NCBI RefSeq assembly: GCF_900460535.1
Contig: NZ_UHIL01000002.1
Coordinates: 1,364,001-1,428,000 of the forward strand
Origin: Vibrio parahaemolyticus
GTDB lineage: Bacteria > Pseudomonadota > Gammaproteobacteria > Enterobacterales > Vibrionaceae
Length of the DNA: 64,000 bases
Direction: 5' to 3'
Position numbers and translations under genes: made by a program. Of the stretch, positions 9,497-18,775 are shown one piece after another (within the stretch, counting starts at the first letter, position 1; each line of letters begins with the position of its first letter). Under the pieces are notes generated by a model that worked only from the letters and a program-made list of their open reading frames with translations, was not told the DNA's origin and did not search any database.

Positions 9497-11533
9497 ATGT
9501 TTGGAAGATTAACTCTGGATTCAATTCCATATCACGAGCCGATCATCATCATCACGCTGGCTATCGTCGCGTTGGTGGGATTAGCCGTGGTGGTTGCCGT
9601 GACTAAAGCTGGAAAGTGGCAATACCTATGGAATGAATGGTTTACTTCGGTAGACCACAAAAAACTCGGCTTCATGTACATCGCGGTGGCGATGCTGATG
9701 CTTGTACGTGGCTTTGCGGACGCGGTGATGATGCGTAGCCAGCAGCTACTTTCCTCTGCGGGTGAAGCTGGCTACTTGCCGCCGCATCACTACGACCAAA
9801 TCTTTACCGCGCACGGCGTGATTATGATTTTCTTCGTTGCGATGCCGCTCGTGATTGGTCTGATGAACATCATCGTACCGCTGCAAATCGGCGCGCGTGA
9901 CGTGGCGTTCCCGTACCTGAATAACTTAAGTTTCTGGCTGTTTGTGGTTGGTGTGATCCTAACTAACATGTCGCTAGGTTTGGGTGAATTTGGCCGTACC
10001 GGTTGGTTGGCGTATCCGCCGCTGTCTGGCATTGAAGCAAGTCCGGGGGTCGGGGTCGACTATTGGATTTGGGCGCTGCAGATATCTGGTGTCGGTACCA
10101 CGCTAACGGGTGTGAACTTCTTCGCCACCATTTTGCGTATGCGTACACCGTCAATGCCTATGATGAAGATGCCAGTTTTCACTTGGGCGTCGCTATGTGC
10201 CAACATTCTGATCATCATTTCGTTCCCAATTCTGACTGTCACAATCGCACTACTGACGCTCGACCGTTACTTGGGCATGCACTTCTTTACCAATGATCTT
10301 GGCGGCAACGTGATGATGTACGTCAACTTGATTTGGGCATGGGGCCACCCAGAAGTGTACATCTTGGTACTACCTATCTTTGGTGTGTTCTCAGAAGTGA
10401 CGGCAACTTTCTCGCGTAAAAAGCTGTTTGGTTACACCTCACTGGTGTGGGCGACGATCGTCATTACCATTTTGGCGTTCGTGGTTTGGCTGCATCACTT
10501 CTTTACCATGGGTTCTGGCGCGAACGTGAATGCTTTCTTCGGCATCGCGACGATGATCATTTCCATCCCAACCGGGGTGAAGATCTTCAACTGGCTATTC
10601 ACCATGTATAAAGGCCGCATTCGCTTTACCACACCGATGATGTGGACAGTAGGCTTCCTAATTACTTTCACCGTTGGTGGTATGACGGGCGTGCTGATGG
10701 CAGTACCGGGTGCGGATTTCGTTCTGCATAACTCTGTATTCCTAATCGCACACTTCCATAACGTGATTATCGGTGGTGTGGTGTTCGGCTGTTTTGCGGC
10801 GATCACGTACTGGTTCCCGAAAGCGACCGGTTTCACCATGAATGAAACTTGGGGCAAACGCGCATTCTATCTGTGGATTGTCGGTTTCTTGATGGCGTTC
10901 CTGCCGCTTTACGCGTTGGGCTTTATGGGTATGACCCGTCGTCTGAGCCAAGACATCAACCCGGAATACTTCCCACTATTGGCGGTTGCGGCGGCGGGCA
11001 CGGTTGTGATCGCTCTGGGCGTATTGTCTCAGTTCATCCAAATCTACGTGAGTATTCGTGACCGCGAGCAAAACCGTGACCTAACGGGTGATCCGTGGGG
11101 CGGCCGTACATTGGAATGGGCAACGTCTTCACCTCCGCCGTTCTACAACTTTGCTCATCTGCCAAAAGGCGATGTACTGGACGCGTTCTGGTATCAAAAA
11201 CAAAGTGGCGAGTTCGACCCAATGAAAGAAGTGGAGTACGAACGTATCCATATGCCGAAGAACACGGCAACGGGTATTTATGTGTCGGCTTGGGCGCTGG
11301 TCTTTGGCTTTGCGATGATCTGGTACATCTGGTGGCTAGCGGCAGCAAGTTTGGTGGGTATTGTTGTGACATGTATTCAACACAGCTACAACGATGACGT
11401 GGACTACTACGTTGAAGTGGAAGAGATCAAAGCGATCGAAGCCGCTCGCCGAGCTCAGCTAGAAGAAGCGAAGAAAGGAACCGTGAAAGACAACGAAAAC
11501 AGCGATGATCTGGAGGTGACCTATGCAAACTAA
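9497..11533 (+). CDS. cyoB: Cytochrome bo3 ubiquinol oxidase subunit I
   Basis: Catalytic subunit that oxidises ubiquinol, reduces oxygen to water and pumps protons across the inner membrane. In the 678-residue protein the residues known from E. coli CyoB occur at the same numbers: Arg71, Asp75 and His98 (quinone site), His106 (low-spin heme) and Asp135 (D-channel). The binuclear-centre motifs [17 protein letters not shown] and HFHNVIIGG are intact, with many membrane helices. The charged C-terminal tail overlaps the start of cyoC by 11 bases. The kept quinone-site residues make a cytochrome c oxidase unlikely. Confidence 0.97.
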   Translation: MFGRLTLDSIPYHEPIIIITLAIVALVGLAVVVAVTKAGKWQYLWNEWFTSVDHKKLGFMYIAVAMLMLVRGFADAVMMRSQQLLSSAGEAGYLPPHHYDQIFTAHGVIMIFFVAMPLVIGLMNIIVPLQIGARDVAFPYLNNLSFWLFVVGVILTNMSLGLGEFGRTGWLAYPPLSGIEASPGVGVDYWIWALQISGVGTTLTGVNFFATILRMRTPSMPMMKMPVFTWASLCANILIIISFPILTVTIALLTLDRYLGMHFFTNDLGGNVMMYVNLIWAWGHPEVYILVLPIFGVFSEVTATFSRKKLFGYTSLVWATIVITILAFVVWLHHFFTMGSGANVNAFFGIATMIISIPTGVKIFNWLFTMYKGRIRFTTPMMWTVGFLITFTVGGMTGVLMAVPGADFVLHNSVFLIAHFHNVIIGGVVFGCFAAITYWFPKATGFTMNETWGKRAFYLWIVGFLMAFLPLYALGFMGMTRRLSQDINPEYFPLLAVAAAGTVVIALGVLSQFIQIYVSIRDREQNRDLTGDPWGGRTLEWATSSPPPFYNFAHLPKGDVLDAFWYQKQSGEFDPMKEVEYERIHMPKNTATGIYVSAWALVFGFAMIWYIWWLAAASLVGIVVTCIQHSYNDDVDYYVEVEEIKAIEAARRAQLEEAKKGTVKDNENSDDLEVTYAN

Positions 11534-12125
11534 TGTCGCAGCTCATCATGACCACGATCACCACCATGACACGAATGGCAACAAGCTGTTTGGTTTCTGG
11601 GTTTACCTGATGAGTGACTGCGTATTGTTTGCGACTTTGTTCGCGACATACGCGGTGCTGTCTAGCAACTCGATTGCCGGTCCTACGGGTAAAGAGATTT
11701 TCGAACTGCCTTTCGTGTTTGTCGAAACCATGTTGCTGCTATTTAGTAGTATCACTTTCGGTTTTGGCATTATCGCGATGAAACGCAACGACGTGGCGGG
11801 TCTCAAGCGTTGGATGTTAGTGACGTTTGCGCTAGGTCTTGGCTTTATCTGCATGGAAGTCTACGAGTTCCATCACCTGATTAAAGAAGGCTATGGCCCG
11901 CAGACCAGCGCGTTCCTATCGGCATTCTTTACGCTGGTTGGCACGCACGGCTTGCATGTGACCTTTGGTCTGATTTGGTTGGCGGTGGCTTATCACCAGC
12001 TTTCTACTAAAGGTCTGAACGACAACATGGCGATGCGTTTTAACTGCTTGAGCCTGTTCTGGCACTTCCTAGACATTGTTTGGATTTGTGTCTTTACCAT
12101 CGTTTACTTAATGGGGGTGATGTAA
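11523..12125 (+). CDS. cyoC: Cytochrome bo3 ubiquinol oxidase subunit III
   Basis: Subunit III of the quinol oxidase, 200 residues with about five membrane helices and motifs such as [13 protein letters not shown] near the C-terminus. The N-terminus is unusually rich in histidine and aspartate ([11 protein letters not shown] at 5-15), a short cytoplasmic stretch that could bind metal, though no role is known. The ribosome site GGAGGT lies inside the end of cyoB, with which it overlaps, and its stop shares a base with the cyoD start, so translation of the three genes is probably coupled. Confidence 0.95.
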   Translation: MQTNVAAHHDHDHHHDTNGNKLFGFWVYLMSDCVLFATLFATYAVLSSNSIAGPTGKEIFELPFVFVETMLLLFSSITFGFGIIAMKRNDVAGLKRWMLVTFALGLGFICMEVYEFHHLIKEGYGPQTSAFLSAFFTLVGTHGLHVTFGLIWLAVAYHQLSTKGLNDNMAMRFNCLSLFWHFLDIVWICVFTIVYLMGVM

Positions 12126-12436
12126 TGGGCCAACATGTTGAAATCAGCTCGTCGGATTACTTAAAAGGCTTCGTTGCGTCGCTGATCTTAACGGTGATTC
12201 CGTTCTACTTCGTCTGGGCGCAAACACTGCCAGCGAGCACCACTTACGTTGTGATGTTTACCTGTGCTTTGGTGCAGATTTTTGTGCACTTTAAGTACTT
12301 CCTACACATGGAAGCGAAAACGTCAGACGGGCGTTGGAACTTGGTGTCATTGATGTTTACCGCCATTGTTGTGCTGATCCTGATTGCCGGTTCGATCTGG
12401 ATTATCTACAACATGAACGTCAACATGAAGTTGTAG
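12125..12436 (+). CDS. cyoD: Cytochrome bo3 ubiquinol oxidase subunit IV
   Basis: Small membrane subunit of the oxidase, 103 residues with three predicted helices, starting [15 protein letters not shown]. The chosen ATG shares its first base with the stop codon of cyoC (TAATG); a longer upstream reading frame exists but lies within cyoC. The conserved FVHFKYFLHM segment is typical of the CyoD family. CyoD is thought to help assembly of the binuclear centre in subunit I. Confidence 0.93.
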   Translation: MGQHVEISSSDYLKGFVASLILTVIPFYFVWAQTLPASTTYVVMFTCALVQIFVHFKYFLHMEAKTSDGRWNLVSLMFTAIVVLILIAGSIWIIYNMNVNMKL

Positions 12437-12444
12437 GCGCGGGT

Positions 12445-13311
12445 ATGCTGAAAAATTATTTGTCTATCACCAAACCGGGCATTATTTTCGGCAACCTGAT
12501 CTCAGTTGCGGCGGGGTTCTTCCTCGCCGCTAAATCAGAACCTGCGAGCCTGACGTTGTTTTTAACAACCTTGGCTGGCGTGGGGCTGGTGATTGCTTCA
12601 GGTTGTGTCGTGAACAATATTTTTGACCGCGATATCGATCAAAAGATGGCGCGGACACAAAATCGTGAGACCGTAAAAGGGAACATCAATATTGATGTCG
12701 CCTTTGTCTATGCCTTGGCGATGTTGCTGCTGGGCACGGCACTGCTGTTCCAATTAGTCAATCCGCTTTCGGCGGTCGTGGTGCTGCTCGGCTACGTCTA
12801 CTACGTGTTCTTCTACACTATGTGGTACAAACGCAACTCAGTATACGGCACTCTTGTTGGTAGCATCTCTGGCGCCGTGCCGCCATTAGTGGGCTATTTG
12901 GCGGTAACCAATTTCATCAGCCTAGAAGCAATTCTGCTGTTTACCATGTTTTGTTTATGGCAAATGCCACACTCCTACGCGATTGCGATGTTCCGTATGC
13001 AAGACTATCGAGAAGCGGGGATTCCGGTTTTACCCGTTAAAGAGGGTATTCATAAAGCGCACCGACACATGAAAGCGTATGTGGTGGCCTTTGGCGCAGT
13101 ATCGTTGGGATTGTTTTTACTTGGTGAAGCTGGGTATGAATACTTAGCGGTCGCAGCTGTCGTTTGCCTTATGTGGATGAAAGTAACCTTTCGCAGTATT
13201 GACGACAGTAACTACGTCGCGTGGTCGAAGTCGGTATTTAAAGTCTCGCTGCTGGTGGTGATGGGGATAAGTGGTGTGCTTGGCGTCGAGTTGATACCTC
13301 TTGCTCTTTAG
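12445..13311 (+). CDS. cyoE: Heme O synthase (protoheme IX farnesyltransferase)
   Basis: A polytopic inner-membrane prenyltransferase that adds a farnesyl group to heme B to give the heme O used by CyoB. The start is the ATG at 12445 (MLKNYLSITKPGII), eight bases after cyoD; the longer frame reaching back to 12334 lies inside cyoD. The protein is 288 residues. The aspartate-rich motif NIFDRDIDQKMARTQNR and the second conserved segment YREAGIPVLP are present, with about eight to nine helices. It is the last gene of the operon. Confidence 0.95.
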   Translation: MLKNYLSITKPGIIFGNLISVAAGFFLAAKSEPASLTLFLTTLAGVGLVIASGCVVNNIFDRDIDQKMARTQNRETVKGNINIDVAFVYALAMLLLGTALLFQLVNPLSAVVVLLGYVYYVFFYTMWYKRNSVYGTLVGSISGAVPPLVGYLAVTNFISLEAILLFTMFCLWQMPHSYAIAMFRMQDYREAGIPVLPVKEGIHKAHRHMKAYVVAFGAVSLGLFLLGEAGYEYLAVAAVVCLMWMKVTFRSIDDSNYVAWSKSVFKVSLLVVMGISGVLGVELIPLAL

Positions 13312-13368
13312 CTTCAGGTTAATCTCTTTAGATAAAATCAAAGCTTACCTCCCTGCAAATACAAGAAT

Positions 13369-13395
13369 GGTCTTACTTGAGAGTAAGGCCATTTT
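13369..13395 (+). terminator. Probable cyo operon terminator
   Basis: GGTCTTACT and AGTAAGGCC form a 9-base-pair stem (one G-T wobble) around a TGAG tetraloop, followed by ATTTTACTTTTA. It lies 57 bases after the cyoE stop. The T-run is interrupted, so efficiency is uncertain. Confidence 0.5.
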
Positions 13396-13644
13396 ACTTT
13401 TATGAGTTTTTCGCGTTACAGGCCTTTTGGAACCCCCTCCAGTTTTGCCATCACCTAGCCATGATAGAAAAAGTAAAAATGACCAGTGTGTAAAACATAG
13501 TGGAACGAACGACTTCATCAGACGTGTGATAATGCCAGCACATAGCAACATTCAACTTTGCGACGAGAATGTTTTATATGAATTACAGGTCAGTGAAATT
13601 TTAAAGTTGGGGGTTACTAATAGGAGTCAGACAGATGTTTAATT

Positions 13645-13817
13645 TCATTGGGATGAGTTCCTTGAACGTCATCCACTTTAGAAGCAGTAATCCCACCAAA
13701 CCTTAACCCAGATTAAAGTTTTGTCCTCCCCAAAACAGTAAGGTGCGCCTTGTTGATGTTAAGTCTCAAGGATTCAGAGAAGGAACAGCCATGCATTATG
13801 TATCGCTGTTCCTTTTT
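13645..13817 (+). ncRNA. Candidate structured RNA or attenuator leader upstream of the OYE-family gene
   Basis: No gene fits here, but the top strand folds repeatedly. Hairpin 1 (13651-13674) pairs GGATGAGTTC with GAACGTCATCC, ten pairs with a bulged G and a CTT loop. Hairpin 2 (13718-13736) pairs GTTTTG with CAAAAC. A short AAGG/CCTT hairpin (13740-13751) competes with CCTTG/CAAGG (13748-13772). A strong terminator hairpin ends the element, 57 bases before the next gene on the same strand. GTTCCTT at 13657-13663 is exactly complementary to AAGGAAC at 13780-13786, the left arm of the terminator, so the two folds exclude each other. It could be a riboswitch or attenuator, or a free small RNA. 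It does not show the FMN riboswitch consensus. The promoter is not clear. Confidence 0.45.
13780..13817 (+). terminator. Strong rho-independent terminator before the OYE-family gene
   Basis: AAGGAACAGC (13780-13789) and GCTGTTCCTT (13805-13814) form a perfect 10-base-pair stem with a 15-base loop, ending in TTTTT. It lies 468 bases after cyoE, which already has a closer hairpin, so it probably ends a separate transcript or controls readthrough into the next gene. Confidence 0.85.
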
Positions 13818-13874
13818 CGTTCTTGTTGATTTACAAACGCGTCAAACAATAAAAACGAATTAAGAGGACTGGTT

Positions 13875-14978
13875 TTGAGTATTTTGTTTTCCGAAGCCCG
13901 CATTGGCAGCATGACACTAAAGAACCGCTTTGTGCGTAGCGCAACGTGGGAAAATATGGCGACTGAAGATGGCCACATGACGGCAAAGCTTTACGATATT
14001 TACGAAGAGCTTGCTAAAGGTGAAGTCGGGCTAATCGTCACAGGTTACGCCAATATCGTTGAAGAAGAAAAGCCCAACGCAGGGATGATGGGTATTTACA
14101 ACGACTCGTTCATCGGAGAATACAAAAAGCTCACAGAACTGGTTCATCAGTACGATTCTAAAATTGTGATGCAAATTGCTTATGGCGGTACTAAAACCAC
14201 CTACAACGTCGGTGAGCGCGTGATTTTTGCACCGAGTGATGTGCCTGAGCGCGGCACGAATACTCAAGGCAAAGCGATGACGAAGGATGAAATCGACTAC
14301 ATCGTAAAAGCATTTGCATTAGCGAGTAAACGAGCTCAAGAAGCTGGTTTTGACGGTGTCGAGATTCATGCCGCGCACACTTACTTAATCAACCAGTTTT
14401 TAAGCCCGTACTACAACCGACGCGAAGACGAATACGGAGGCAGCTTAGAAAATCGTATGCGTTTGCTTTTGGAAATTTATTCTGAAACCAGAATGTTGGT
14501 GGGGGATGCGTTTCCAATTCTTGTGAAGCTAACCGCGACCGAATTCTTTGACGGCGGTTTAACATTCGATGAAACACGCATCGTATGTAAGAAACTCGAA
14601 GAAGTGGGCGCTGATGCGATCATCGTCTCCGGCAATATTCACGGTAAAGCAAACGAACTTGTCGGTGAAAGATTCGATGGTTACACACTGCAAGAAGAAG
14701 GCTATTTTCACGAATACGGGCAAGTGATCAGTCAAGATATTCATATCCCCGTGATTACGGTTGGCGGGTTACGCGATATTGATGCGATCGAGAACATTGC
14801 TGAGAATACCAACATCCAGTTTTTTGCTGTTTCACGTCCTCTACTCGCTGAGCCACAGTTGATTAAACGTTGGAAAGAAGGCAATCGTGCACCAGTAGAT
14901 TGTGAGCGTTGCTCTAAATGCCGAACTAAGCGCGGTAACTTCTGTGTGGTATATAAGAACCGAAACCGCCGCAGTTAG
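13875..14978 (+). CDS. NADH:flavin oxidoreductase, Old Yellow Enzyme family
   Basis: A 367-residue FMN TIM-barrel reductase related to OYE and to the FMN domain of 2,4-dienoyl-CoA reductase. Motifs include GFDGVEIHAAHTYL (catalytic and substrate-binding His), FLSPYYNRREDEYGGSLENR, and VITVGGLRD with the phosphate-binding AVSRPLLAEP. The C-terminus has a cysteine cluster, CERCSKCRTKRGNFC, resembling the iron-sulfur ligands of dienoyl-CoA reductase, but the FAD and NAD(P) domains that follow in that enzyme are absent. The start is TTG at 13875, supported by AAGAGGA seven bases upstream. It sits behind a strong terminator and structured leader. The natural substrate is unknown. Confidence 0.85.
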   Translation: MSILFSEARIGSMTLKNRFVRSATWENMATEDGHMTAKLYDIYEELAKGEVGLIVTGYANIVEEEKPNAGMMGIYNDSFIGEYKKLTELVHQYDSKIVMQIAYGGTKTTYNVGERVIFAPSDVPERGTNTQGKAMTKDEIDYIVKAFALASKRAQEAGFDGVEIHAAHTYLINQFLSPYYNRREDEYGGSLENRMRLLLEIYSETRMLVGDAFPILVKLTATEFFDGGLTFDETRIVCKKLEEVGADAIIVSGNIHGKANELVGERFDGYTLQEEGYFHEYGQVISQDIHIPVITVGGLRDIDAIENIAENTNIQFFAVSRPLLAEPQLIKRWKEGNRAPVDCERCSKCRTKRGNFCVVYKNRNRRS

Positions 14979-15000
14979 TGAGTTTACATAACCAATGAAG

Positions 15001-15033
15001 AAGCCTCCTCGTATCTAAGGAGGCTTTGTTTTT
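15001..15033 (+). terminator. Rho-independent terminator of the OYE-family gene
   Basis: AAGCCTCCT and AGGAGGCTT form a perfect 9-base-pair stem around CGTATCTA, followed by TGTTTTT. It lies 22 bases after the stop codon. Confidence 0.9.
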
Positions 15034-15411
15034 ATGGCCGTCTTACCGTAAACACTCGACAGCTGAGTTTGGTTTGGCTTTTCTCATCAACTAAGTCCTA
15101 TCGATTTTTTAATTCCATCTCATTGATAAAAAATGGGAATAATATTAATAGTCAAAAATATCAATAATAAGACAGTGTTTCATAGATGAAACTCAATGGC
15201 GTTCTAAACTTTAAGCGTTTTTATTTCAAACTAGGCACGAGGGTAAGGTAAAGGATCTGCAATATTGAATGCTCAATGGATTGCCGATTCTGCACTTTAG
15301 GTTTCCAAGCTTGTGCCGGAAGTGAATGATGACGCTCGAATGCGGTTTGTGTTGATGCGTGTGTTGTTTACTGGAAAATGGCTACTAAAACGTCACGTTT
15401 AACAGTGAGGA
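15034..15411. other. Intergenic stretch with no gene seen
   Basis: AT-rich sequence between the terminator and the palindromes that precede the FAD oxidase gene. I see no reading frame with a ribosome site, no RNA gene and no clear repeat. Confidence 0.5.
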
Positions 15412-15462
15412 AGCTTGTACAAGCTCGTAGTTGCATCACTTTTTACAAGCGCTCATGTAAAA
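15412..15462. promoter_or_regulatory. Two palindromes upstream of the FAD oxidase gene
   Basis: AGCTTGTACAAGCT at 15412-15425 is a perfect 14-base palindrome. TTTTACA-AGCGCTCA-TGTAAAA at 15441-15462 is a perfect 7-base inverted repeat with an 8-base spacer. They end 18 bases before the start codon. Both contain TACA or TGTA half-sites, as expected for a dimeric regulator. No regulator gene is adjacent. Confidence 0.5.
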
Positions 15463-15479
15463 CGTGAGAGGCAACTAAT

Positions 15480-16865
15480 ATGAAGAGTTTAGAAAACACA
15501 ACCATTGAACATTTCAAAAGTCACTTTCAAGGTGACGTCGTTTTACCTACCGATTCTAATTACGATGAAGTTCGCCAAATCTGGAATGGCATGATTGATC
15601 GCAAGCCGAGTTTGATTGCTCGCTGTAAGTCGACAGATGACGTTGTGATGGCGGTTAACTTTGCGCGAGACAATGGTCAGCTACTTTCTGTACGAGGTGG
15701 GGGACACAATATTGCGGGCAACGCTGTCTGTGATAATGGGGTCATGATCGACCTGTCGCTCCTTACCCAAGTCCGAGTCGATGAAAATGCAAAAAGAGCG
15801 TTTGTTGAGCCGGGCTGTACCTTAGGCGACTTAGACGAAGCCACTCAAAAACACGGGTTAGCGACCCCGGTAGGAATTAACTCTACCACTGGTATTGCTG
15901 GTCTTACTTTAGGTGGTGGTTTTGGTTGGTTGAGCCGTAAATACGGTATGACGATAGATAACTTAGTCTCTGCAAACGTCGTTACTGCCGACGGACGCCA
16001 ATTGCTTGCCAGTGAAACAGAAAACGAGGATCTTTTCTGGGCGCTGCGCGGAGGCGGCGGTAATTTTGGCATTGTTACACAGTTTGAATTCCAATTGCAT
16101 CCCGTTGGCCCTGAAGTACTGAGTGGTTTGATTGTCTTCCCGTTTGATCAAGCTAAATCGGTCATCACGCAGTTTGCAAAATTCACCGAATCTGCGCCAG
16201 AAGAGTTAAGTGTGTGGATGGTGAGTCGTAAAGCTCCGCCACTCCCATTCTTACCTGAAAGCGTTCACGGTAAAGAGGTTGTCGTACTGGCGATATGTTA
16301 TGCAGGCGACCCATCCGAGGGTGAAAATCTAATTGCTCCACTCAGAGATTTTGGTGACGCACATGGTGAGCATGTTGGCGTACAACCATTTGCTGCATGG
16401 CAACAAGCGTTTGATCCCTTACTCACTCCGGGCGCACGTAACTATTGGAAATCGCATAACTTTAACTCGCTAAGCGAAGGTGTCATTGATGCGGCGATAG
16501 AATACGCAGGGAAGTTACCATCGCCTCAATGCGAGATTTTTATCGCTTCTCTTGGCTGCGCGGCATCTAGACCAGAACCTGAATCTATGGCTTATTCTAG
16601 CCGTGACGCTAATTACGTATTAAATGTGCACGGAAGATGGGACTCCGCAGAAGATGACCAAGCTTGTATCGCGTGGGCGAGAGACTTTTTTGCCAAAACC
16701 AAACCGTATGCCAGTGGCGGTGCGTATATCAATTTCCTAACGCAAGACGAAGCTGAACGTACAGAGTCTGCCTATGGCCCAACGTATGCGCGCTTGCAAG
16801 AAGTGAAGAAGAAGTTTGATCCAAATAACTTGTTCAGAATGAATCAAAATATCAAGCCAGAGTGA
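15480..16865 (+). CDS. FAD-linked oxidase with BBE domain
   Basis: A 461-residue VAO/BBE-type flavoenzyme that would oxidise an alcohol, sugar or secondary metabolite using covalently bound FAD. The FAD-binding PP loop reads LSVRGGGHNIAG, with His76 at the usual position for histidyl-FAD attachment. The second FAD segment is GLTLGGGFGWLSRKYG; here no cysteine is seen at the place used for the second covalent bond in bicovalent members. The C-terminus, YARLQEVKKKFDPNNLFR, is the berberine-bridge (BBE) signature. A GAGAGG lies upstream of the ATG. It is transcribed alone, with two palindromes in front and hairpins behind. The substrate is not deducible. Confidence 0.85.
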   Translation: MKSLENTTIEHFKSHFQGDVVLPTDSNYDEVRQIWNGMIDRKPSLIARCKSTDDVVMAVNFARDNGQLLSVRGGGHNIAGNAVCDNGVMIDLSLLTQVRVDENAKRAFVEPGCTLGDLDEATQKHGLATPVGINSTTGIAGLTLGGGFGWLSRKYGMTIDNLVSANVVTADGRQLLASETENEDLFWALRGGGGNFGIVTQFEFQLHPVGPEVLSGLIVFPFDQAKSVITQFAKFTESAPEELSVWMVSRKAPPLPFLPESVHGKEVVVLAICYAGDPSEGENLIAPLRDFGDAHGEHVGVQPFAAWQQAFDPLLTPGARNYWKSHNFNSLSEGVIDAAIEYAGKLPSPQCEIFIASLGCAASRPEPESMAYSSRDANYVLNVHGRWDSAEDDQACIAWARDFFAKTKPYASGGAYINFLTQDEAERTESAYGPTYARLQEVKKKFDPNNLFRMNQNIKPE

Positions 16866-16912
16866 GTGACTCGATATTCTGTTCTTCGTTATGTTGTATC
16901 TGTTTGGTAACT

Positions 16913-16950
16913 CAAGAATACGTAGCCACGGTCAAAGCTACGTATTCTTG
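16913..16950. other. Perfect 14-base-pair hairpin downstream of the FAD oxidase gene
   Basis: CAAGAATACGTAGC (16913-16926) and its exact complement (16937-16950) flank a 10-base loop. There is no T-run after it on the plus strand, so it is either a non-canonical terminator, an mRNA 3' stabiliser or a protein-binding palindrome. It lies 47 bases after the stop. Confidence 0.5.
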
Positions 16951-17019
16951 TCCGGCATTCAATTCTGAACTATTTCATAATTTTCTGGGGGTTATCGATA
17001 TATGCAAGGTTAGATAAGT

Positions 17020-17043
17020 GCCAGCAAGTAAGCTGGCTTTTTT
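17020..17043 (+). terminator. Rho-independent terminator before artP
   Basis: GCCAGC and GCTGGC form a 6-base-pair stem around AAGTAA, followed by TTTTTT. With the preceding long hairpin it separates the FAD oxidase gene from the art operon. Confidence 0.75.
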
Positions 17044-17135
17044 GATCAACAAATTCTGTAAAAACCAAACTCATCAAACCAGTCATATTCTCTATCCATC
17101 TGTTCGTTTCTTATACAAAAAGTTAACAAATTAAA

Positions 17136-17179
17136 TTTTTATACATTTTTATTGCATAAAAACTCCTTGTTGGTAATAT
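17136..17179 (+). promoter_or_regulatory. Probable artP promoter region, possible ArgR site
   Basis: TTTTTAT (17136-17142) and ATAAAAA (17156-17162) form an inverted repeat in a very AT-rich stretch. A -10-like TAATAT lies at 17174-17179 with TTGCAT 16 bases upstream. Arginine uptake genes are known ArgR targets, and the ATTGCATAAAAA part resembles half an ARG box, but the match is loose. Confidence 0.35.
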
Positions 17180-17213
17180 GAATGCCAAGTGACAATTAAT
17201 GCGGTATTGCAGC

Positions 17214-17942
17214 ATGAGTATTCAGGTAAGCGGAATCAACAAATCCTACGGTGACACACAAGTTCTTCACGATGTGAGTTTCAATTGTGAAAACGGTGAA
17301 ACGCTAGTGTTACTGGGCCCAAGCGGCGCGGGGAAGAGTTCTTTATTACGTGTTCTAAACCTTTTAGAAGGGGCGGATAACGGCAAGTTAAACATCGCTA
17401 ATGACGTCTTCGATTTTTCGGCTGAAATCAAAGAAAAGCAAGGTTTAGCGCTTCGCCGTAAAGTGGGCATGGTATTTCAGCAGTACAACTTGTGGCCTCA
17501 CATGACGGTCATGGAGAACTTGATTGAAGCGCCTATTAAAGTGTCTGGAATGGATAAAGAAGAAGCTAAAACCCAAGCTATGCAAATTTTGTCTACGTTG
17601 CATTTGGCTGATAAGGCCGACGCATGGCCGATGCAGCTTTCTGGTGGTCAGCAACAACGTGTGGCGATTGCTCGTGCATTGATGATGAAACCGGAAGTCT
17701 TGCTTTTTGATGAACCGACCGCAGCTCTTGATCCTGAAATTACTAACCAAGTCGTTAAGATTATTAAAGATTTAAGCGAAACTGGCATCACCCAAGTCGT
17801 AGTGACGCATGAGGTCGATTTTGCTAAGAAGATTGCTAGCCACGTTCTGTACCTCGAGAAAGGACACATCGTAGAGCATGGTACGCACGACGCTTTTGCT
17901 AACCCGCAAACCACACAGTTTGCTGATTATCTAAAGCACTAA
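17214..17942 (+). CDS. artP: Arginine ABC transporter ATP-binding protein
   Basis: The ATPase of the arginine importer, on the cytoplasmic face. The start [13 protein letters not shown] at 17214 was preferred over the ATG at 17199 because it gives 242 residues, the length of E. coli ArtP, and the same N-terminus. Walker A is GPSGAGKSS, the signature LSGGQQQRV, and Walker [25 protein letters not shown] is the Q-loop region typical of ArtP. It is the first gene of artPIQM, 88 bases ahead of artI. Confidence 0.93.
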   Translation: MSIQVSGINKSYGDTQVLHDVSFNCENGETLVLLGPSGAGKSSLLRVLNLLEGADNGKLNIANDVFDFSAEIKEKQGLALRRKVGMVFQQYNLWPHMTVMENLIEAPIKVSGMDKEEAKTQAMQILSTLHLADKADAWPMQLSGGQQQRVAIARALMMKPEVLLFDEPTAALDPEITNQVVKIIKDLSETGITQVVVTHEVDFAKKIASHVLYLEKGHIVEHGTHDAFANPQTTQFADYLKH

Positions 17943-18030
17943 AAACAACACCAATAAGTTCAGTCAACTAACAGATAAGCTCGGCTGTCATTGCGAGTGT
18001 CAGCCCAAGACGTACACACGGAGTATTGCA

Positions 18031-18774
18031 ATGAAAAAGATTCTACTAACTTCAATAATCGGCCTTATTTCTGCAAATATGGCAGCAAACGCAGTGGCAC
18101 AAGATGAAATCAAATTCGCGATGGAGGCGACCTACGCACCATTCGAATACATGGATGAAAACAATCAAATCCAAGGTTTCGATGTGGATCTGGCGAATGC
18201 TCTATGTAAAGAAATGGACGCAAAATGTAGCTTCCACAACCAATCTTTCGATAGCTTGATCCCTGCATTAAAATTCAAACGTTATGATGCGGCTATTTCT
18301 GCAATGGACATTACTGAAGCGCGTCTTGAGCAAGTCAATTTCTCGAATGCTTACTACGACAACTCAGCAGCGTTTGTTTCTATCAAAGACAAAGTCGCTG
18401 ACCAAAACGCGTTAGAAGGTAAGCGTGTAGGCGTGCAAAACGGTTCAACTCACCAAAGCTACCTTATCGAGCAAATGCCGGGTGTAACGTCGGTTCCTTA
18501 CTCAAGCTACCAAGATGCTTTCATCGACATGAAGAATGGCCGTATTGATTCTGTATTTGGTGACACAGCGGTAGTGGCGGAGTGGTTCAAGAAGGAAGAC
18601 AACCTTGCGTACGTTGGTGAGCGCGTTACGAATCCTAAATACTTCGGTAATGGTTTTGGTATCGCAGTAAACAAAGGCAACGATGAACTTGTGAACAAGC
18701 TAAACATAGCGCTAGAAGCCGTGAAAGCGAACGGCGAATACGACGAAATCTACAACAAGTACTTCGGTAAGTAA
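18031..18774 (+). CDS. artI: Periplasmic arginine-binding protein
   Basis: A 247-residue solute-binding protein that captures arginine in the periplasm for ArtQM-P. It has a Sec signal peptide with likely cleavage after AVAQ or NAVA near residue 23. The mature part begins with the family pattern [17 protein letters not shown], followed by [11 protein letters not shown]. Downstream, [17 protein letters not shown] is the usual second signature. ArtI and ArtJ cannot be told apart from sequence reading alone. The artQ start follows the stop by one base. Confidence 0.9.
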   Translation: MKKILLTSIIGLISANMAANAVAQDEIKFAMEATYAPFEYMDENNQIQGFDVDLANALCKEMDAKCSFHNQSFDSLIPALKFKRYDAAISAMDITEARLEQVNFSNAYYDNSAAFVSIKDKVADQNALEGKRVGVQNGSTHQSYLIEQMPGVTSVPYSSYQDAFIDMKNGRIDSVFGDTAVVAEWFKKEDNLAYVGERVTNPKYFGNGFGIAVNKGNDELVNKLNIALEAVKANGEYDEIYNKYFGK

Positions 18775-18775
18775 T

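Noticed and set aside
8611..13311. Cytochrome c oxidase rather than quinol oxidase
   Set aside because: Subunit II lacks the Cu(A) motif and subunit I keeps the Arg71, Asp75 and His98 quinone-site residues.
13427..13642. Reading frame of 71 codons between cyoE and the OYE-family gene, and an opposite frame at 13345-13551
   Set aside because: The first starts with TTG and neither has a ribosome site; both look like non-coding frames over the leader region.
13645..13817. FMN riboswitch before the flavin enzyme
   Set aside because: The conserved RFN bases are not found; only generic hairpins and a terminator are seen.
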